DNA of 64,000 nt, taken from contig CANKZZ010000004.1 of assembly GCA_947488655.1 (NCBI GenBank), positions 248,001-312,000 of the forward strand, written 5' to 3'. The stretch comes from an uncultured Psychroserpens sp. Lineage in GTDB: Bacteria > Bacteroidota > Bacteroidia > Flavobacteriales > Flavobacteriaceae. Made by a program: the position numbers and the translations under genes. Numbering within the stretch: the first letter of the stretch is position 1; each line of letters opens with the position of its first letter. Of this stretch, positions 33,916 through 43,074 are shown piece after piece. A model generated the notes under the pieces. It ran no database searches, was not told where the DNA came from, and was given only the letters and a program-made list of their open reading frames with translations.

Positions 33916-35091
33916 ATGAATTATATTCTATTTGATGGTCCTTCACGAAATAACCTTTTGCCATTTACTTTTACGAGACCAGTTGCCGATATTAGAGTTG
34001 GGATACTTACCATAAGAGAAAAATGGGAAAATCATTTGGGATCTACAATTACGACAATTACAGAAGATTATCTCTCTGAAAAATATCCGATGGTAGAGTT
34101 AGAAGAAAATGTGATGATAAATGCATCGTATTTACCAAATGCAACATTGGTTCATTTAATTAAAGACTTAGGAGCAAATCAAGCAATTTTTTCGGGAGAA
34201 GATGTTATAGCATTTTATGCTAAAGAATCTCAAGAAGAAATAAATTTTGATACTTACGAAGCTATTGAGTATAACGAAGATGTCTTAAAAATAGAACATA
34301 CTTGGGATATTTTTACCTTTAATGGTGATGCAATTAAGGCAGATTTTGATTTTCTTACCCAAGACAGACAATCACAGCCTATACCAAGTTCGTGTAACAT
34401 TATAGGTGCAGAACACATATTTATAGAAGAAGGTGCTACTTTAGAATTTGCAACCTTAAATGCCAGCTCTGGTCCAATTTATATAGGTAAAGATGCAGAG
34501 GTTATGGAAGGTAGTTTAATTAGAGGTCCATTTGCGCTTTGTGAACATGCAACCGTAAAATTAGGTGCTAAAATTTATGGACCAACTACCGTTGGACCTC
34601 ATAGTAAAGTTGGAGGAGAAGTTAATAACTCTGTGATTTTTGGGTATTCTAATAAGGGTCACGATGGCTTTTTAGGAAACTCTGTATTAGGAGAATGGTG
34701 TAACCTTGGAGCAGATACAAATAATTCTAATCTTAAAAATAATTATGCCGAAGTACGACTTTGGGATTATGATACCGAAGGTTTTGCAAAAACAGGACTA
34801 CAATTTTGTGGGCTCATGATGGGAGATCATAGTAAATGCGGAATTAACACCATGTTTAATACTGGTACAGTTGTTGGAGTTAGTGCAAATATCTTTGGCA
34901 GTGGATTTCCAAGAAATTTTGTGTCAAGTTTTTCTTGGGGAGGAAACTCAGGCTTTACAACATATCTAACTAAAAAAGCGTTTGAAGTAGCTGAGGTTGT
35001 TATGAAACGTAGAGATATAGAGTTTACAGAAGTAGATAAAAAGATATTAGAGCACGTTTTTGAGGAGACAAAAAAATGGAGAAAAAGTTAA
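33916..35091 (+). CDS. GlmU-family putative sugar nucleotidyltransferase with left-handed beta-helix
   Basis: 391 residues. The N-terminal third (ILFDGPSRNNLLPFTFTRPVADIRVG) resembles a degenerate nucleotidyltransferase domain. From about residue 165 onward come hexapeptide-type repeats (IGAEHIFIEEGA, IYIGKDAEVMEGS, VGPHSKVGGEV) that form a left-handed beta-helix, then a helical C-terminus. Bacteroidota carry this protein in addition to true GlmU, and it is usually annotated as a GlmU-family protein. The canonical GXGTRM pyrophosphorylase loop is not seen, so activity on UDP-sugar is uncertain. Confidence 0.8.
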   Translation: MNYILFDGPSRNNLLPFTFTRPVADIRVGILTIREKWENHLGSTITTITEDYLSEKYPMVELEENVMINASYLPNATLVHLIKDLGANQAIFSGEDVIAFYAKESQEEINFDTYEAIEYNEDVLKIEHTWDIFTFNGDAIKADFDFLTQDRQSQPIPSSCNIIGAEHIFIEEGATLEFATLNASSGPIYIGKDAEVMEGSLIRGPFALCEHATVKLGAKIYGPTTVGPHSKVGGEVNNSVIFGYSNKGHDGFLGNSVLGEWCNLGADTNNSNLKNNYAEVRLWDYDTEGFAKTGLQFCGLMMGDHSKCGINTMFNTGTVVGVSANIFGSGFPRNFVSSFSWGGNSGFTTYLTKKAFEVAEVVMKRRDIEFTEVDKKILEHVFEETKKWRKS

Positions 35092-35108
35092 TTTTAAAAT
35101 ATAAAAAC

Positions 35109-36008
35109 ATGAAGTTTATTAGCCTTATCACCTTATTATTGGCATTAAATTTTGGGTTTGCCCAAACCTATTCAATAAAAAATCTTGAGCTTAACGACGA
35201 TAAAAGTCAATATGGTGTAGTTTTTTATAAAGGAGACAAAGTCTATTACACATCTTACATGTTAGATAATAGAAATAAAGCAAGACGTGATAATGACAAA
35301 CGTTTAATCTTTACCATGTTTGAAGGAGAAATGACTAGTGACGGTGAGATTATAAACCCTAAACAGTTTAATAAGTCAGAGAAATTTGTATTTAATACCT
35401 CAAGCGCTGGTTTTAGTAAAGATGGCAAGTACATGTACATTACAACTAACTTTATGAAACGTGGTAAATCTTACAAAAGAAAATTAAAGTCTATTAATTT
35501 AAATATCCAAAGGGGAGAATATATAGAAGGTCGCGGTTGGACAAATTTTGAACCACTACCATTTTGCAAACCTAATTATAATTATGGTCATGCTACATTA
35601 AGTCCAGATGGATCAACAATGTATTTTACGTCTAATGCAGATGGAGCGCATGGTCAAACCGATTTGTTTAAAGTAAAAATTCTTGGTAATGGAGAATATG
35701 GTGAGGTAGAAAACTTAGGAAAAAAAATTAATTCGCCTAGAAAGGACATGTTTCCTTTTGTGAGCAATGATAACATTCTATACTTTGCATCAGATCGTGT
35801 TGGAGGAAAAGGAGGTTTAGATATTTATAGCTATGACCTTAATGGAGACCCAGAAACGACTGAGCCAATTAACTTACCACCACCTATAAATAGTAGAAGT
35901 GACGATTTTTGTTATATCATAAACGACGATGGCACAAATGGTTATTTTTCTTCTAGACGACCAAAAGGTAAAGGAGAAGATGATATTTATTTTTTTACTC
36001 TAGAGTAG
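35109..36008 (+). CDS. PD40/WD40-like beta-propeller secreted protein
   Basis: The ORF track starts at 35076 inside the previous gene; the ATG at 35109 (MKFISLITLLLALNFGFAQ) gives 299 residues with a proper signal peptide. The mature part holds PD40 (TolB-like) propeller repeats: GHATLSPDGSTMYFTSNADG, MFPFVSNDNILYFASDRVGGKGG and DGTNGYFSSRRP. Such repeats often precede an OmpA domain in Bacteroidota, but here the protein ends without one. Its last 14 bp overlap the convergent gene on the minus strand. Role unknown. Confidence 0.8.
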   Translation: MKFISLITLLLALNFGFAQTYSIKNLELNDDKSQYGVVFYKGDKVYYTSYMLDNRNKARRDNDKRLIFTMFEGEMTSDGEIINPKQFNKSEKFVFNTSSAGFSKDGKYMYITTNFMKRGKSYKRKLKSINLNIQRGEYIEGRGWTNFEPLPFCKPNYNYGHATLSPDGSTMYFTSNADGAHGQTDLFKVKILGNGEYGEVENLGKKINSPRKDMFPFVSNDNILYFASDRVGGKGGLDIYSYDLNGDPETTEPINLPPPINSRSDDFCYIINDDGTNGYFSSRRPKGKGEDDIYFFTLE

Positions 36009-37608
36009 TCTTTTTTACGCGTTTTAAATCCAGCATATTAATAGGATTAATTCCTAAACCACTCACATTTTTTCTAGTAAAGCGAACAACTTCATCATAA
36101 AATAGTGTAACCACTGGTGCTTTAGACATTAATAAGCTATCCATTTTAGTATACATTGCCTCTCGTTGCTTTGTGTCTACAATAGTAAATGCTTCTTGGT
36201 ACCATCTATCAAATTGTTCACTCTTAAAATGCGTGTAATTTGGACCATTAGGTGCAAAATTTTTGCTAGAATACAGAGATAAATAGTTTTCGGCATCAGG
36301 ATAATCTGCAACCCAACTTGCTCTAAACATATCTAGTTTTCCATTAGCTTTAGCATCCTTTAATGTAGCAGCAGGTATAACATCTACGTTTACCATAATA
36401 CCAATTTTTTGAAGCTCACGCTGTATGTATTCACAAAAACTTAAATAATTACTTGTTGTTGTGATGGTTATTTCTGGATTAGAAATTCCTGTCTCTGCTT
36501 TAAATTGTTGCACTAATTGTTTTGCTTTCTCTGGCTCAAATGTAAAACCTATTGATTCATTATATCCAGGAAGTCCCTTTGGGATAAAACCACCATAAGC
36601 TGGAATTCCAATACCATTACGTAAATAGGTCATCATTTTTTGTTTATCAAACCCATAATTAATGGCTTGTCGTAAAAGGTTCGATTGCATTTCTAATACT
36701 TGAGATTCCATATAAAAACCTAAATACTCTGTGTTAAGGTATGGACCTCTAATCATATTTACATCGCTAGCATATTGCTCACGAAGGTTTCCTGTAGCAG
36801 TAAGAATTTCATCTTTGTAGGAGGCGTCTAAGCCAGAAACAAAGTCTATGTTACCTTGGGCAAATTGCAAAAACTCACTCTGCTTGTCTGGTAAAAAAGT
36901 AATGGCTACTGCCTCTAAATATGGTAGCTTTTCACCGGTTTCATCAGTTTCAAAATAATTTTTATTTCTTCGGAAAACGAGCTTCAAATTTTCTTCCCAT
37001 CGTTTAAACTGAAATGGTCCTGTACCTATTGGGTTTGCTCTAAAATCATTATTATAATGCTCTACAATTTCTTTTGGCACTACAGAGCAATATTTCATTG
37101 TTAATAACCCTAAAAATGCAGGAAAGGGCTGTGTAAGCTTTATTTGAAACAAAGTATCGTTTACAGCTTTAAATGTGTCTACTTTATTGAGTGTCCAACG
37201 TCCTGGTGATGCTATTTGTTTATCTAATAATCTATTAAAACTATACACCACATCAGATGCTATAACGGTTCTTGTCGAGTCTTTTCCGAAGCGTTTATGC
37301 TTATGGAATTTTACATCATTACGCAACGTAAACGAGTAGGTGAGTGCGTCATCAGAAATCGTCCAATCTTTTGCAATGCAAGGTTGTACATTGAGATCTT
37401 CATCCATTTGTACCAAACCGTTAAATAGTTGGTTAATTGCCCAATTATCTGCATTATCTTTTGCAAACGCAGGATCTAACGAGCCTATATTTTTATGTTC
37501 GTTGTATCTAAAAACAAGATGCTCTTTTTGGGTAGTTGTTTCATTTCCGCAGGAAAAAATATTTACTACCAAAAGCAATAAGAGTATGTATTTAAAAAGG
37601 TTGTTCAT
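35995..37608 (-). CDS. Extracellular solute-binding lipoprotein, family 5 (peptide/nickel type)
   Basis: 537 residues. Lipobox Cys20 (NIFSC). The SBP_bac_5 domain shows RYNEHKNIGSLDPAFAKDN, KDWTISDDALTYSFTLRNDVKFHKHKRFGKDSTR and a GTGPFQFKRWE segment. Proteins of this family normally feed DppBC-type permeases. Here the partner genes are a 601-residue membrane protein of unknown type and a single ATPase, with no classical permease. It is the last gene of that operon, 3 bp after the membrane-protein gene. Confidence 0.88.
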   Translation of the reverse strand: MNNLFKYILLLLLVVNIFSCGNETTTQKEHLVFRYNEHKNIGSLDPAFAKDNADNWAINQLFNGLVQMDEDLNVQPCIAKDWTISDDALTYSFTLRNDVKFHKHKRFGKDSTRTVIASDVVYSFNRLLDKQIASPGRWTLNKVDTFKAVNDTLFQIKLTQPFPAFLGLLTMKYCSVVPKEIVEHYNNDFRANPIGTGPFQFKRWEENLKLVFRRNKNYFETDETGEKLPYLEAVAITFLPDKQSEFLQFAQGNIDFVSGLDASYKDEILTATGNLREQYASDVNMIRGPYLNTEYLGFYMESQVLEMQSNLLRQAINYGFDKQKMMTYLRNGIGIPAYGGFIPKGLPGYNESIGFTFEPEKAKQLVQQFKAETGISNPEITITTTSNYLSFCEYIQRELQKIGIMVNVDVIPAATLKDAKANGKLDMFRASWVADYPDAENYLSLYSSKNFAPNGPNYTHFKSEQFDRWYQEAFTIVDTKQREAMYTKMDSLLMSKAPVVTLFYDEVVRFTRKNVSGLGINPINMLDLKRVKKTTLE

Positions 37609-37611
37609 AGA

Positions 37612-39417
37612 TTATCCTTCGGGTAATGATTTCCAGTTTTTAATAACGTTAGTGTATAAGTATATAAATAATATTCCGCAGAAAAATAAAACCCAACTCC
37701 AACCAAACTCAAAGAGATCAAATAGGGTATCGCATTTATAATAGGTTTTATAATAATTAATATCATTATCACAAATGTCTCTTTGATGCATGCTTATTAT
37801 TGAAATAATTAGCAATAGATATAATGGAAACCCTACTATTGAAATATTTAAGCAAATTGATACAATTAGTTTTTTAATCTTTTTATAAAAGGCAATTGGG
37901 ATTATTAAAATTAATGTAGCTAACGCTAACGTAAAATAGGCTACAAAGTAAAGCCCTAAATCTTCATTACTGTTAATCATATAAAAAATTAATGCAGTAA
38001 ACAGAGATATGGTTAGGGCGAGAACTCCAACAGTAATTATACTAAATAAAAGGTGCTTAAGTCCTGTAGTTCTAAAAATAAAAATGATGGTTGCTATCAT
38101 AAACGCTAGCCATATAAAAATGTGTATACCTTCTAACGGGTCACTGGCTTTGATACTTTCTATATTTTCAAAAACATTACGCAGTGCACTGTTTTGATAA
38201 TGATAGTTTGTGAGGTGGTTGTAATAAAACTCTTCGGTTTTTGTTCTGTCTACAGCTATTGGACTATCGTAAGCATATTTGCTTTTTTTGGTGTCTCTAA
38301 TAAAGTTTTTGACTTCAAAATTATTAGGATGGTACACTAAATCTAACCACTCATTTGCTGTTAGATTGTGATCAATTTTATAATTATTTGAGAATTTAAG
38401 AAAGTCTTCTAGTAGTTGTTCAATTTCGTCTTTATCATTACGTTTTAAGAGTTCATAATTACGTTTATTTCTTAATTGATGCCTTATAAAAAAAGATGTG
38501 TTGTAATTATAGTTATAATCGTAATCTAAATACTCATCATAATTATAATCGTATCTATAGTTATCGTCTTTTAAAGTGTCATTGGTAGATACAAAAAATG
38601 TAGAAGAAAAATTGTAATAACTAGGTTTTGCAGTTTTAATAAATGACTGCATATTTACAACTGTATCCTTAAAAAAATAAATTCTTGTAGAGTCTAAAGT
38701 CTCGCTGTAAACATAACCAGTATTAGTAGAAAGACTATCGTTGTCATCTCTAGATCTAACTTCTACACTAGCATTATATGGATCGTCGAGTGGTGTTTCT
38801 ACTTGGCGAAGAGAATAATATTGATAATTGTCATCTTCAAAAGTAAGATGTGGTTTTTCAAAATCTATAAATTTAGCATTGGTCTCGCAATACAAATTAT
38901 AGAATGGTTTTGGAAATCTACGTTTGTTAAGGGTATAGTCTTTAAGGTTTTCAGATAAAAATAAAGCTGCATCGTTAGCAATTTCGATTTCTTTATTAAC
39001 CTGTGCATCAGAATAAGTAGAACCAATATAAGTTTTTAAGCCATATTGATATGATATATAAAAGGTTGTACAACTAAATATTATTAATAAATAAGATAGA
39101 AATTGCCCAAACAACTTTATACGTGTTGTAGGATAAAAGTTTTTAAACGCATTATTTTTAAACATGAAAATGAGCCATGCTACTAAGAGCAAAATTGATA
39201 GAACTATTGATAAAAAAATAGAGCCATTCTCAAAGAATATTTGTTCTACAAAGCGCTCTTGTAACATTATGGGATTTACAAGTGTAAATAAACCAAATAC
39301 AAAAAATAAAAGATGTAGTATTAGAGCAATTGATAACATCCAAACCAATTTGGTATTCCATATTGTAGGGTAGCGCTCAAGTAAAAATTGATTGGTTTTA
39401 TATATAAATTTTTTCAT
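37612..39417 (-). CDS. Large membrane protein of unknown family in an ABC operon
   Basis: 601 residues, not a family I recognise. Three hydrophobic segments lie in the first 125 residues. A large hydrophilic domain of about 300 residues follows, containing an Asn/Tyr/Asp-rich tract (about 285-310; DYNYDEYLDYDYNYNYN). About six membrane segments fill residues 420-600. The topology (large extracytoplasmic domain between N-terminal and C-terminal helices) recalls MacB-like or ABC-2-type permeases, but no family motif is visible. It sits 12 bp after an ATPase gene and 3 bp before a solute-binding protein gene. It is probably the transmembrane component of a non-standard ABC system. Confidence 0.6.
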   Translation of the reverse strand: MKKFIYKTNQFLLERYPTIWNTKLVWMLSIALILHLLFFVFGLFTLVNPIMLQERFVEQIFFENGSIFLSIVLSILLLVAWLIFMFKNNAFKNFYPTTRIKLFGQFLSYLLIIFSCTTFYISYQYGLKTYIGSTYSDAQVNKEIEIANDAALFLSENLKDYTLNKRRFPKPFYNLYCETNAKFIDFEKPHLTFEDDNYQYYSLRQVETPLDDPYNASVEVRSRDDNDSLSTNTGYVYSETLDSTRIYFFKDTVVNMQSFIKTAKPSYYNFSSTFFVSTNDTLKDDNYRYDYNYDEYLDYDYNYNYNTSFFIRHQLRNKRNYELLKRNDKDEIEQLLEDFLKFSNNYKIDHNLTANEWLDLVYHPNNFEVKNFIRDTKKSKYAYDSPIAVDRTKTEEFYYNHLTNYHYQNSALRNVFENIESIKASDPLEGIHIFIWLAFMIATIIFIFRTTGLKHLLFSIITVGVLALTISLFTALIFYMINSNEDLGLYFVAYFTLALATLILIIPIAFYKKIKKLIVSICLNISIVGFPLYLLLIISIISMHQRDICDNDINYYKTYYKCDTLFDLFEFGWSWVLFFCGILFIYLYTNVIKNWKSLPEG

Positions 39418-39429
39418 TTTGACGCGAGA

Positions 39430-40581
39430 TTAAGAAACGAAGAATCGTCTTGTAGATTTAGTAATATTTCTAGTATAGGTCACATCTACTTTGTGTTTAC
39501 CTAGCGATTCTAATACAGATGAAAATGAAGTGCTCTCATTAAAGTAAGCTACATAAATACCACCATTATAGATAAGCTTTTCTATATGCAAATTTTTAAA
39601 TATACTTAAGAGTTCATCACGTTTGGCCTCACAATCTATTTCTACAATAAGTTGGTTATCTTCATCTGCAACTACCTGTTTATTATCTTTATACTGTCCA
39701 TCTTTTAAATAAATAACTTTATCAGAGATTTTCTCAACCTCATATAATTGCTGTGAACTTAAAATAAGTGCAATTGGGTTATTTATAGAGTTACACATTG
39801 ATTTTAAATCCTCTAAAATTACCTGTTGTGCTAAAACATCTAAATTTGCTAAGGGCTCATCTAGCAATAACAATTCTGGTTGGCGTAGCAAAGTTCTAGC
39901 TAATTCAAATCTCATTTTGTAACCAGATGATAACTCACTCCATTTAAGGTGTTTGTAATTCCATAGCCCAAAACGAGCAATCATCATTAATACTCTTGTT
40001 TCATTTTCCTCTGGTGCAATACCGTAATTAGATAACACAAATTTGAGATTGTCTTTTAAACTACCATACCATTTTTGCGTGCGTTGTGGGATATATACCA
40101 AATTGGTTCTTAGATCATATTCTGAGCTGTAAGGTGTGTCAAAATTAAAATCGAGTGAACCTTCATTATATTTAATCTCCTTAGCTAAAACACGCAGTAG
40201 TGTTGTTTTACCGTTACCATTTTCTCCTACCAAACCATAAACTTCACCTTTATGAATTTTTACAGAAATTGGCCCAAGCTTAAATCTATTATAACCATAA
40301 CTTTTAATTAAATCGCTACCAATAACCACTGGGTTTTTAGTGTTGTATTCTAAAATTGGAATTTTTGCAACCCGTTCTAAAATAGTAAGACATCGCTCAA
40401 TTAACTCTTCTTCTTTCTCAGGGAATTGCTCTTTCCAATCGGTTAAAGCAATAACCTCTCGGTATAAATCTAAATCTTGAGTATCAATAACGCAGTCCAT
40501 GAGTTTACGATAACCAAGAACCGTATCTTTGTTATTAAGAAACGAAATAACCTCTTTAATTCTAGCTTGGGCTTGCGACAT
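39430..40581 (-). CDS. ABC transporter ATPase with extra N-terminal domain
   Basis: 383 residues. The ATPase domain begins only near residue 90 and shows Walker A GLVGENGNGKTTLLRV, signature WSELSSGYKMRFELA (SSGYK rather than SGGQ) and Walker B LLLLDEPLANLD. The first 85 residues form a helical extension (SQAQARIKEVISFLNNKDTV ... EELIERCLTILERVAK) unlike standard importers. About 90 residues follow the ATPase core. First gene of a three-gene operon. The modified signature motif and the extension suggest it belongs to an uncommon subfamily. Confidence 0.85.
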   Translation of the reverse strand: MSQAQARIKEVISFLNNKDTVLGYRKLMDCVIDTQDLDLYREVIALTDWKEQFPEKEEELIERCLTILERVAKIPILEYNTKNPVVIGSDLIKSYGYNRFKLGPISVKIHKGEVYGLVGENGNGKTTLLRVLAKEIKYNEGSLDFNFDTPYSSEYDLRTNLVYIPQRTQKWYGSLKDNLKFVLSNYGIAPEENETRVLMMIARFGLWNYKHLKWSELSSGYKMRFELARTLLRQPELLLLDEPLANLDVLAQQVILEDLKSMCNSINNPIALILSSQQLYEVEKISDKVIYLKDGQYKDNKQVVADEDNQLIVEIDCEAKRDELLSIFKNLHIEKLIYNGGIYVAYFNESTSFSSVLESLGKHKVDVTYTRNITKSTRRFFVS

Positions 40582-40626
40582 ACATTTACAAATTATTGAT
40601 TTTAAAACGTAGAGATGGATAATTGA

Positions 40627-40657
40627 TTGCGAAATCTTTAAGTATTGCGTAAATTTG
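40627..40657 (+). promoter_or_regulatory. Promoter of mtaB
   Basis: TTG (40627-40629), 20-nt spacer, TAAATTTG (40650-40657), 68 bp before the ATG. Confidence 0.75.
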
Positions 40658-40725
40658 CCAACTCTAAATTAGAAACAAGTAAATATAATAGATTTCTGAG
40701 CCTACAGAAATTCTAAACAGATTTA

Positions 40726-42051
40726 ATGGATAAAAAAGTCGCATTTTACACCTTGGGTTGCAAACTCAATTTTTCTGAAACGTCTACAATTGCACGTAAT
40801 TTTTCTTCGGAAGGTTTTGAGCGCGTTGACTTTAAAGAAAAAGCAGATATTTATGTTATTAATACATGCTCTGTTACAGAAAATGCAGACAAACGTTTTA
40901 AATCTATTGTAAAACAAGCCCAAAAAGTAAACCCAGAAGCCTTTGTTGCAGCAGTAGGATGTTATGCACAACTTAAACCACAAGAGTTGGCAGATGTTGA
41001 TGGCGTAGATTTAGTTTTGGGTGCGACAGAGAAGTTTAAAATAACAGATTATCTCAACGACCTCTCAAAAAATGATATGGGAGAAGTACATAGTTGTGAA
41101 ATAGAAGAGGCAGATTTTTATGTTGGGAGTTATTCTATAGGTGACCGTACACGAGCCTTTTTAAAAGTGCAAGATGGTTGTGATTATAAATGTACCTATT
41201 GCACAATACCATTAGCCAGAGGGATTTCTAGAAGCGATACTTTAGAAAATGTACTTGAAAATGCCAGAGCAATTTCAGCAAAAAATATAAAAGAAATCGT
41301 ACTCACAGGAGTTAATATTGGTGATTACGGAAAAGGAGAGTTTGGTAACAAAAAACACGAGCATACCTTTTACGAGCTGGTACAAGCTTTAGATAAAGTA
41401 GATGGTATAGAGCGATTGAGAATCTCGTCTATAGAACCTAATTTGCTTAAAAACGAAACTATAGAATTTGTATCAAAAAGTGATGCGTTTGTACCTCACT
41501 TTCATATTCCTTTACAAAGTGGTACAAACCAAATGCTTAAATTAATGCGTCGTCGTTACATGAAAGAATTGTATGTAGATCGTGTTAAAAAAATAAAGCA
41601 AGTTATGCCACATGCATGCATTGGTGTAGATGTTATTGTAGGTTTCCCTGGAGAAACAGATGAGTTGTTTTTAGAAACCTATAATTTTTTAAATGAATTG
41701 GAGATATCGTATTTGCATGTCTTCACCTATTCTGAACGAGACAATACTGTTGCAGCAACATTAGAAGGTGTTGTGCCCAAAAAGGTTAGAGCTAAACGTA
41801 GTAAAATGTTAAGAGGACTCTCTGTGAAAAAGAGGCGAGCATTTTATGAAAGTCAAATAGGAAGCTCAAGAGTTGTACTCTTTGAAGGCGAAAATAAAGA
41901 AGGTTACATACATGGTTTTACAGAAAATTATATCAAAGTAAAATCTCCTTGGAATCCAGAATTGGTAAACACTCTTCAAAACGTAGAATTGACAGAAATT
42001 GATAACGATGGTTTAGTACGTTTTAATTTTGAAGAAGCAATAACCGTATAA
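40726..42051 (+). CDS. mtaB: tRNA t6A37 methylthiotransferase
   Basis: 441 residues. The N-terminal UPF0004 domain has three cluster cysteines at 12 (TLGCKLN), 48 (NTCSV) and 79 (AVGCYAQ). The radical SAM motif CxxxCxxC is GCDYKCTYC (Cys152, 156, 159). The TRAM region is at the C-terminus. It converts t6A to ms2t6A at position 37 of ANN-decoding tRNAs. The TLGCKLN N-terminus separates MtaB from MiaB and RimO. Monocistronic with its own promoter. Confidence 0.93.
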   Translation: MDKKVAFYTLGCKLNFSETSTIARNFSSEGFERVDFKEKADIYVINTCSVTENADKRFKSIVKQAQKVNPEAFVAAVGCYAQLKPQELADVDGVDLVLGATEKFKITDYLNDLSKNDMGEVHSCEIEEADFYVGSYSIGDRTRAFLKVQDGCDYKCTYCTIPLARGISRSDTLENVLENARAISAKNIKEIVLTGVNIGDYGKGEFGNKKHEHTFYELVQALDKVDGIERLRISSIEPNLLKNETIEFVSKSDAFVPHFHIPLQSGTNQMLKLMRRRYMKELYVDRVKKIKQVMPHACIGVDVIVGFPGETDELFLETYNFLNELEISYLHVFTYSERDNTVAATLEGVVPKKVRAKRSKMLRGLSVKKRRAFYESQIGSSRVVLFEGENKEGYIHGFTENYIKVKSPWNPELVNTLQNVELTEIDNDGLVRFNFEEAITV

Positions 42052-42130
42052 ATAACAGTATAACAATTACAGTTTTAAAACGTTATATGTTAATCTTCTC
42101 TAACTTTTTAGCAAGCAATTAAATATCAAT

Positions 42131-42138
42131 TATCTTTG
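42131..42138 (+). promoter_or_regulatory. Candidate -7 box of the lipocalin-like gene
   Basis: TATCTTTG fits TAnnTTTG, 22 bp before the ATG at 42161; no TTG at the proper distance. Confidence 0.4.
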
Positions 42139-42160
42139 TTTACCAAATTATTAATCTATT

Positions 42161-42667
42161 ATGTTAACTAAAGTTTCCCTCATACTTTTTACCAGTCTTG
42201 TTATTTTAAATTCTTGTGCTAAAGAAGAAACAGTCAACCAATCTCGAGTAATTGGAGAATGGAAATTAACCAATTATAATATAGGTTCTTCTTTTGATAT
42301 TAATAAAGATGGTACCAGTAATCTTAATTTATTACATGAGATCGCTTGTGCAAATAACGAGGTTTTAACATTTGAAACCACAAGTGTGGTGTCGTCTAAT
42401 GATACCTATAATCCCACACTAAATATTTCAAAATCTCAAATAGATAACACGTATACATTTAACGTAGAATGTGCTCAAGGTGTTATTGGTTTTGCAACAG
42501 AGTTTAGTCAATTAAATGCAAACACGTTTCAATTTAATGATAGCCAATTTACAATTGTAAACGATACTTTTAGCATTACACTTAATGATGAAATTCAAAT
42601 TTTTAATGAAGACTTCACTACAGTAATAGAAACACGAGACATAGTCTTAACTTATACTAAGCAATAA
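42161..42667 (+). CDS. Lipocalin-like lipoprotein
   Basis: 168 residues. Lipobox Cys19 (LVILNSC), then the short pattern VIGEWKLTNYNIG that opens the lipocalin-like domains common in Flavobacteriaceae, followed by alternating beta-strand sequence with two cysteines (ACANNEV, VECAQG) that could pair. Function is unknown; such proteins are usually outer-membrane-anchored small binding proteins. It stands alone. Confidence 0.65.
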   Translation: MLTKVSLILFTSLVILNSCAKEETVNQSRVIGEWKLTNYNIGSSFDINKDGTSNLNLLHEIACANNEVLTFETTSVVSSNDTYNPTLNISKSQIDNTYTFNVECAQGVIGFATEFSQLNANTFQFNDSQFTIVNDTFSITLNDEIQIFNEDFTTVIETRDIVLTYTKQ

Positions 42668-42774
42668 CTTACTCTAATTAAATAATTGCGAAGTTTTTTT
42701 CTTCGGAATTTTTATCATTTTAACGTCTAAATATGTTGTTACAACGTTTTATTACTTAAGAATGAAAATAAAAT

Positions 42775-42804
42775 TTGCACACTATAATTCTTAGATTACA
42801 TTTG
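42775..42804 (+). promoter_or_regulatory. Consensus promoter for a short transcript
   Basis: TTG (42775-42777), exactly 19 nt, TACATTTG (42797-42804). A full match to the housekeeping promoter, with no annotated gene in front of it. Confidence 0.78.
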
Positions 42805-42811
42805 CGCGATT

Positions 42812-43069
42812 TTAAAAATTGAATCAATAAATAAAATGAAAAAATTACTTATATCTGTCGTAGTACTTGTAGTATTAACTTACTTTTTATCATAAGCAAC
42901 GTTCAATAACTTTTAACCAAAGTGTTGGTGTTACAATGCATAAAAAGTGTCAGAAATAAAAACCATAAAAGTGTGATTGCTTTTTTGGAATAAGACATTA
43001 CAAGTGGGAATTGAACTTGTGATTAATAGCGACAAAAAAATCCGAAACGATAGTGTTTCGGATTTTTTT
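42812..43069 (+). other. Probable short transcript of about 260 nt (small mRNA or ncRNA)
   Basis: Bounded by a consensus promoter and a 15-bp terminator stem. It holds one tiny ORF (42836-42895) and otherwise no ORF of note. I do not recognise 6S, SRP, RNase P or tmRNA features in it. The 400-bp gap 42668-43074 is otherwise empty. Confidence 0.45.
42836..42895 (+). CDS. Possible 19-residue membrane peptide
   Basis: Starts about 25-30 nt after the predicted transcription start. The full peptide is MKKLLISVVVLVVLTYFLS: two lysines and then a single hydrophobic helix, as in small membrane proteins or type I toxin peptides. Too short for the ORF track. Support is the fitting promoter distance and the non-random amino-acid composition only. 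Confidence 0.35.
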   Translation: MKKLLISVVVLVVLTYFLS

Positions 43070-43072
43070 ATG
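43034..43072. terminator. Bidirectional terminator
   Basis: AAAAAAATCCGAAAC / GTTTCGGATTTTTTT, 15-bp perfect stem, loop GATAGT. It ends the short plus-strand transcript and the convergent GNAT-like gene. Confidence 0.92.
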
Positions 43073-43074
43073 AT

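Noticed and set aside
43004-43020. tRNA-like T-arm text (GTGGGAATTGAACTTGT)
   Set aside because: No acceptor, anticodon or D-arm can be folded around it on either strand.
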